NCBI GenBank assembly: GCA_025617375.2
Contig: JAMYGW020000013.1
Location: forward strand, 682,001 to 746,000
DNA: 64,000 nt
From: Acarospora socialis
Lineage: Eukaryota; Ascomycota; Lecanoromycetes; Acarosporales; Acarosporaceae
Direction: 5' to 3'
In this document: piece after piece, positions 58,101-64,000 of the stretch
Layout of the letters: each line of letters starts with the position of its first letter
How positions within the stretch are numbered: position 1 is the first letter of the stretch
The notes under the pieces: model-generated
What the model saw: the letters and a program-made list of their open reading frames with translations, nothing else
What the model was told of the DNA's origin: nothing
Database searches by the model: none
Made by a program: the position numbers and the translations under genes

Positions 58101-61100
58101 CTTGGTCTCCGATTTCAATAATCGTTTCATCGCCCATAACGTCCAATTGAAATGGAACAATGCTCTGCGGAATATCATTCTTCGTTACGTGCACCAGGTT
58201 AGTCAGAGACGAGGTTTCGTCTACTATATGTCTCGACGAGCTGTAAAGTTCATTCTGGATATTGTTGAAGAACAGCACAAAGCCAAGAACAAAGCTCCAG
58301 AGCCGCGGAAGGACAACGCAGTTCCTTCGGTAGGCTCACCTTCAGTACCAATGAGTCCCAAGGATGCTAGTGGGTCGGAGGTAGAGAGCCGAATACAACA
58401 ACTGCTAGACGACGGCAAGAAGTTCGTTGAAGCGGATGATCCGGTATCCTCGGGAAGTGCGGGAAAAGCCTCGACAGTGGATACAGAGAAGAACATTGCG
58501 GCGGATTTCACACCGCAGAACAGCTACTACGTCCGGCTCATCGCGCCACAAATTCAGTTGCAAAGCGAAAAGAATGCGAAGTCAGTGCTGCTAGTAACGG
58601 CGAAGGGCATGCAACTGAAGGTGGTTCAGATTATGGATAAGGACCGCATGACGGACGATGTCAGTGGTCTGGTCCAGCGCAGGTTTTCTGTCGACATGGA
58701 TAGTGTGCAATTCTTTGTTTCAGAGGAGAGGACGCTTATGCAGTACTTACACATGTACTCTGGTACACGCTACGGCACCCGTAAGGGGTCAGCATGGCCA
58801 CCTTGGGTGCCTATGGAAGTGATGTTTGATTTCAAGCTGAACCCCTTCGGCTTCTCACGGGTCGTGGAGAGGACGTCCGCCAGCTTGAGATACGACAAAT
58901 ATAACACTCTCCGGCTGAAGTACAATGACGAAGTCACAAGTGGGGAGCCAAACGAAAAAAGCATGGAGAGCATCGAGAGTAGGATTGATCACCTCTGGGT
59001 TGACTTTCCTCAAATCCGAGCTATATGTGATTCCGAGCAGTACTATACAATGTACATCATAGCACTAGATTTGCTGCTGTTTAACGAACCACTGGAGAAG
59101 GTGCGCAGTGAGAAACTCGAGAAGATCATGCTAGCTTCTGATTTCAGTGACCTGCGAGGCGCGCCAGAGATGGTGACCAGTCTACAAGAGCGTATCCGAC
59201 AACTTGAGGAAATCAACACCCATTTCCAGATTTATGCCGAGTACCTGGACCGTCAAGGTTGGCAGGACCGTCTGGCTATCGAACGGGATCTGGCCAGTTG
59301 TGAGGATGAGCTTTTTTTTATGATGAAGGCTATCACAACATCTCAACGAAAGAGTGATGACCGGTCCCAGTCTTCTCCGACGAACGGACTTCTTCGGTGG
59401 TATCTCTCAGCCACTGAAGTTGTGTGGCTCCTGATGCTGGAGAAGAACGAGCCCCTTGTGGAGTTCCAGTTGAGAAACGCTGTGTACGATCGTATCGACA
59501 ACAGCGATGGATCGAACCACAACACCATGGCGATTGAACGTGTTCGCGGTCTTAACCTACTTCCGAACGCTCTCTATCCCGAGATGATTGGGCCGTATTT
59601 CGAAAACGGAAGGCTATTGACGGAGAGTGCTACTAAGATGTTAAGAGTACAGTGGCATATGTTGGAGGCCATCGCAGGCATACCTGTATTAGACCAGTTC
59701 GAAGTTGATCTCTTTCCCTTGAAGATTCAGTTAGAACATGAGATTGGGAAAAAGCTCTTTGAGTACATATTCCCTGGAATTGGTTCAGATGCTTTTGAAG
59801 GTGAAGGGGTCTCGGCTCCCACAGTGAAGAACCTTCGTTTAGTATCAAATGAGGACGAAGGTTCGGACATTGAAGGCGGACCGTACGACATCTCCCGTGG
59901 GCGGGCCGACCCTGACGCTGAAAGTGATCAACAAATATCGAGCTCAGGAGCTGGTTCGCTGGAGTTGAGGCTCAAACCAACGATGACCTTGCCAGACCAC
60001 AGCCGCCCGGCATCTTCCATGCGCAATAGATCGGGCATACGGAGCCAAGCAAATCCCAACGGTGACGTTCATCACTTCAAGCTCTTTCAACCCTCAAATA
60101 AATCGACGTCCACCAAAAACGCCCAATCAACTCGCACAATAAATAAAAAAGTGTCAGCTGATAGTCTGCTCACAAACGCTCGACGTTCAAATGATGCCTC
60201 TTCGAGCAATCTGGCAGGCTTGAATCACAACGGAGACAAGGTCAAGAAATTCGGATTGCATCGCTCCACGAGTAAGGACGGTACGAAAGAGAAGGACAAG
60301 CCATCCGACGATCTAACCCAAATGATCTCAAGAGCCTCAAACTACATGACGTTAGCTTACGTGAAAATACCCAGCGTTGTACTCTGCCTGAGTTATAAGG
60401 GCAAGGGTGAACGGAATATCGAAGACGTACATGACTTTGTCTTCCGCATGCCTGCCTTAGAGTATCGGAACAAGACCTGGTCCAGACTGGATCTTGCTTT
60501 GCGGCTGAAAAGGGATGTGATCAGAGCTCTTATCTCCCACACCGGCGCAATAATTGGCAACAAATTTTCCCATCACCGACCTAACAAGCAGCAACAGAGT
60601 CGGCTACGGGAGATTGCTAACTCCTCCATGCTGTTACCGAATACAGAAAGCTTGACCGACACTACTGACGCCGCTATGTCGCAAGATCGGAGCCCAAGTG
60701 GTGATAGATCAGACTCTCCGCGCCGTTCATTCAACTCGGGTGGAGGCAGTCAGCTGACGCGTACCGAGTCATACGCCTCAAGTCTCAAGAGCTTGTCGAC
60801 GCGAAGTGCAACATACACGTCTGAAACACCATCAATCCCAGAGTCTCGCGCTGAGAGTGGAGATGAGGTAAACTATCAAGCACCGCATCACATGTCGGAG
60901 CTGGAGATAACCCTTCATAGAGTCACAGCCGCAGACATTATAGACTCGGTCGGTCCCTTACTACCAACGGTCACAAATGGCGTCACCTTCATCACAGAGA
61001 CGGCAACGATGACGAGATCGAAGATGGGTAAGAGTTCTCTTTTACCTCTTTCCTGTCTTTCGACTCTAACACAAGACAGCAGCCGGAGGAACACGGTGGT

Positions 61101-61108
61101 CTTGCTAG
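52145..61108 (+). CDS. fmp27: Bridge-like lipid transfer protein Fmp27/Hobbit/SABRE (BLTP2)
   Basis: Exons 52,145-56,384, 56,432-56,832, 56,881-61,027 and probably 61,080-61,108 give about 2,938 aa, the family size. One N-terminal membrane helix (FCLGIVLLSYLASFVVFAIL) is followed by beta-rich repeats that form the lipid-conducting groove. Diagnostic fungal domains are present: GFWDK (TGFWDKIRLSVHSRVNVRW, near residue 1,385), SW (HFFSWWSMFSGVM...SLWPGL) and WPPW (GSAWPPWVPMEVMFDFK). The C-terminal ~350 residues are Ser-rich and disordered. It sits at ER-plasma membrane contacts and moves bulk lipid. If the last intron is kept, the end would be 61,137 instead (LLGKKILGSLN). Confidence 0.94.
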
Positions 61109-61794
61109 GCAAGAAGATCCTAGGCTCCCTCAACTAGAGCACCCCTAATTGATTTATCATCATAATTGATACTTCGGGCGTCGCGAGCCTTGGAGACTGT
61201 TGCATACTACGAACTTAACCGGCGGTACCTGTACTTATTCTGCACAAGGCGGCGTCGTACGGTGGCGTACCAAAAGGTTTCTTTCTCTTGCCTCTTCGTT
61301 CTAGCATTTCTGGAGCCGGGTTACCTCGTTGTTTTCCTGCATTTACGTCTGGCATCTGGATATGGAAGTTGGGGTCGGAAACGGCGGGTGGGCATGTGTA
61401 TAGATCGGACATCGGTTATGTATATGTATGATTGCATATCTGTGTATCGATAGAACTGTAATGCTTGCGCAGTTAGCTCCCTAGCCTATGAGATGTTCTT
61501 CACGTCTGAAACGACCATGATGTGGTGACTGTCGTCGCGGCCCTTCGGAAGAGGATGCTTCAACAAGCCGTTCGGTGTTCAACGCTACTGTACTGAAGGA
61601 CCTCTCGAATGTATAGCTACTAAGATCTGGTAGAGGCGTCGAAGCAAACTCCAAGTCAATGTCATGCTATACCTCGGTTAGGTTACCGTCACAACGAAGG
61701 TGTGCAATAACTGCCGAGTTATTCTTAATAAGTGTGGGCATCAAACCCCTATGTACAAGTCCTATATCTATGACGCACAGTCTTCTAATGACCA
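61109..61794. other. Intergenic region between convergent fmp27 and rrp5
   Basis: This 0.69-kb gap is between two 3' ends. No coding frame or RNA gene recognised. Confidence 0.4.
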
Positions 61795-64000
61795 TCAAGC
61801 CTCCTCCTTATGCGACGCCTTCTCCATCTCCTGCTGCCTCACATATTCCGCCGCCCTTGCCTTCACATTCTCCACGCTCTTCGCATTCCCCTCCTTCTCC
61901 TCGAACTCCAACCACCTCTTGAAAAAGTACTTGGCCTTCTTGCTCTTCAGCTTGCCGGACGTCACCCGCCCAAACAGCCGGCGCGCTTGGTCTTTCTCGC
62001 CGTGTTTGATCTCCAGATCGAGCAACACGTTCCACAAATCCAGCCGCTTCGGGAAGGTGCTCAGGAGGCCTTCAAAGATCGTTCGGCCGCGTTCGGGATC
62101 ACCGTGCTGCGAGCGGAATTCCAGCTGTGCGAATTTCGAAGTCAAGTCCAGATGGGTGAACTTGGGAAGGGATTGCATGGCGCGAGGTAGCAAGGCGCGT
62201 CCGCGATCAGGCGCATTGACCACATGGAAGAGAAAGGTGGCATAGTTCAGCCACACCTTGGGGTCTTGAGAGAATTTCTTGATCATTGACTGGAAGAGGT
62301 CGTCTGCCTTCTGCAAAGATACATACATACTTCGTTAGCACTGATAACGCAGATGAAAAGGGTGCCGCTTACCTCATGCTTGCCCGATTGTATGAATATA
62401 CTCGTCAATCGCTCATGGATCTCTTGAGCATCGTTGTACTGACAAGCCCGCTTGAAGACTTCTTCGACCGATTCATCGTCGCCATACGTGTTCTCCAAGT
62501 TGAGCATGGCAATCCACACATTCATCTTCTCAGACTCCTCTCTCATGCTGATGGTCCTCACGGCCCTCTCGGCAACTTCCCGAGCTTTTGCAACTTCGCT
62601 GAGCTGCAGCTCATAGGCCATATAGCTAAGCCAAAGGTAAGAGGAGTCCGGTTGACCTAGTAGCAGACGTTCGAAATCCGCGACTGATTGTGGACCTTGA
62701 GCATCGAGATCGGCCGTCCTGTCGGCCTGGATCTCGGACTTCCTCTTCTTTTTCTTGTGCAAAGTGTTGGTCTCCCCAACGCTCTCGGCCGCGAAAGATG
62801 TCTCTTCGCCAAGGCCTCCAGTCCAGTCGAAGCCTCCAGTGCTCAAGCCTGTAACTCCGGACTTTGGCTTTAGCTTGTCTGTGTCGTCAATAGCGTCGCC
62901 CATTTGAGTGTCCACAGCATCCAGCTCGCTCGCTGTGTCTGGTACACTGTCAAGGTCGACTCCGTTACCCATGTCAAAGTCTTCGTCATCAACGTCACTC
63001 CGGTCGTCGGAACCTAAACGGACCCCATCCATGCTCTCCGCCTTATCATCGTCACTATCATCTTCGCCTTCGTCTAAGTGTTTCTGAAAGTAAGACGCTT
63101 TCAGGCCGAAGTTGATACGCCTTTTCTCGGGGTCCACCTTGAGCACCTTCGCTTTGACCGCATCTCCCTCGTCATACAACTTCTTCACATTTTCTACTCG
63201 CTGCTCAGCCATCTCGCTTCGATGGCACAAGCCACTCACGTTCGTAGAGTTGTCCACAACAATGAACACGCCGAAGTCCTCCACCTTTCGAACTTTGCCA
63301 GTTACGATTTGACCTACCTTTATATCGCTAAAGGTGACAGGAGCAACGTAATTTTTTTCTAGAATCGAATGTTTAAGACTCAGCTGCACATGGTTGAGAA
63401 GAGGGTCCACGAGGATGACCTTGCCCTGAACAAGCTGATCAATCTCAAAGAAAGATTTCCAGTCTTTGAGAAACGAGTCGGAAAGATCGGAGACGCGAAC
63501 ATAAGCTGTAACATTCGTACCAAGCGTGACAAAAAGACCGTTGTCTGCTACACTCTTCACGAAACCGCGGACAACGTCGTTCACTTTCAGCTGAGAGAGA
63601 CTCCGAATCTCGGGATCTCGAACGGGCAAGGACGAGCTAAGGACTTTGGAAGGACGAGCCGAGAAGCTGATCTTTTTGTTGGGTACATCCAGATCAGTGA
63701 CGCAGACACGGATGGCTTGGTTTTTCTGGAACGTAGTCGGGTTTGCATGTGAATAATCGTCAGCAAGATCCGTCAAGTGTACTGGACCCGAGATTGTATC
63801 GTTCAGCTGCACCATCAGCTGCCGCTCTGTGACTTTAGTGATTCGTCCCGGTAAGATCATGCTTGGAGATAGATCTTTCAGACTCAATTGAGCGGTAGAG
63901 GCGCCTGACCTCGCGGAGAGATCGAGTCGATTGTTAGCCACATCAGCGGCAGTGACATGTACCCGGAGAGCGGACCCAAGCGGAAAGTTCTTCTCAAGGT
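61795..64000 (-). CDS. rrp5: rRNA biogenesis protein RRP5, 3' part
   Basis: A partial gene on the minus strand whose 5' part lies beyond the window. Exons here are 64,000-62,373 and 62,310-61,795, separated by a 62-bp GTAAGC...TTGCAG intron. Several S1 RNA-binding repeats are visible (LKVNDVVRGFVKSVADNGLF, VTFSDIKVGQIVTGKVRKVE with DFGVFIVVDNSTNVSGLCHR). An acidic linker follows. Then come HAT/TPR repeats (FERLLLGQPDSSYLWLSYMA; VWLNYATFLFHVV; RTIFEGLLSTFPKRLDLWNV), as in the C-terminal domain of Rrp5. This nucleolar protein is needed for cleavages making both 18S and 5.8S rRNA. The stop is at 61,795. Confidence 0.95.

Overview
The window comes from a filamentous ascomycete (Pezizomycotina) chromosome. 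The genes have short 45-60 bp spliceosomal introns, compact intergenic spaces, and typical fungal families (Irs4, Ase1, Fmp27, Sec2, fungal eIF4B, DNA ligase IV). One very AT-rich block carries the scars of a RIP-like C-to-T process. No bacterial or organellar signal was seen.

LAYOUT. (1) 1-1,050: normal-composition flank with a weak small ORF and the 3' part of a broken minus-strand gene. (2) 1,049-18,374: one nested transposon block. The outer element is a Ty1/copia LTR retrotransposon (175-bp LTRs at 1,054-1,228 and 18,195-18,369, 5-bp target duplication AGTTA). Its integrase region is split by a 12,067-bp hAT-type DNA transposon (3,378-15,444, 8-bp target duplication TACAAAAC, matching terminal repeats). 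Subtracting the insertion leaves a copia element of about 5.24 kb, a normal size, which supports both boundary calls. (3) 18,455-64,000: gene-dense euchromatin with about 17 recognisable genes: irs4-like, DNA ligase IV, a conserved unknown, Ase1/PRC1, CSN5, mitochondrial GluRS, a farnesylated-type DnaJ, ribosomal protein eL32, an RluA-type pseudouridine synthase, a hotdog thioesterase, a Gfo/Idh/MocA dehydrogenase, a heme-oxygenase-like protein, a Sec2-domain protein, eIF4B, a Tim17/22-like membrane protein, Fmp27/BLTP2 and the 3' part of RRP5. A degenerate tRNA-Arg and a 50-bp hairpin lie in a 2.8-kb gene-poor gap.

MAIN DISCOVERY. The hAT element is not just a transposase. Besides a clear hAT transposase relic (minus, about 9.6-11.4 kb) it carries three copies of a two-gene module: a histone H3-fold protein with a lysine-rich tail, read divergently from a coiled-coil protein with an acidic end. 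The H3-fold calls rest on several collinear blocks (the REI..Y.KST.LLI helix, the ALQE.AE.(Y/F)L helix, the NLCAIHAK.VTI loop/helix) and on an intron at the same place (between the Glu and Asp of the FED motif) in two copies. The three partner proteins share a conserved coiled-coil motif and an SDD-led acidic tail. Order: H3-1(-) A(+) H3-2(-) B(+) transposase(-) C(-) H3-3(+). I know of no described hAT transposon with histone-like cargo. A selfish histone-variant/chaperone module is my inference, not something the sequence proves. All copies here are decayed.

The gene-dense part mixes housekeeping functions (translation, ribosome biogenesis, DNA repair, spindle, secretion, lipid transfer) without an obvious cluster logic. 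Several neighbours are divergent and share promoters (irs4/lig4, Ase1/CSN5, GluRS/DnaJ, eIF4B/Tim-like). Exon limits were placed by eye from splice motifs and frame continuity.
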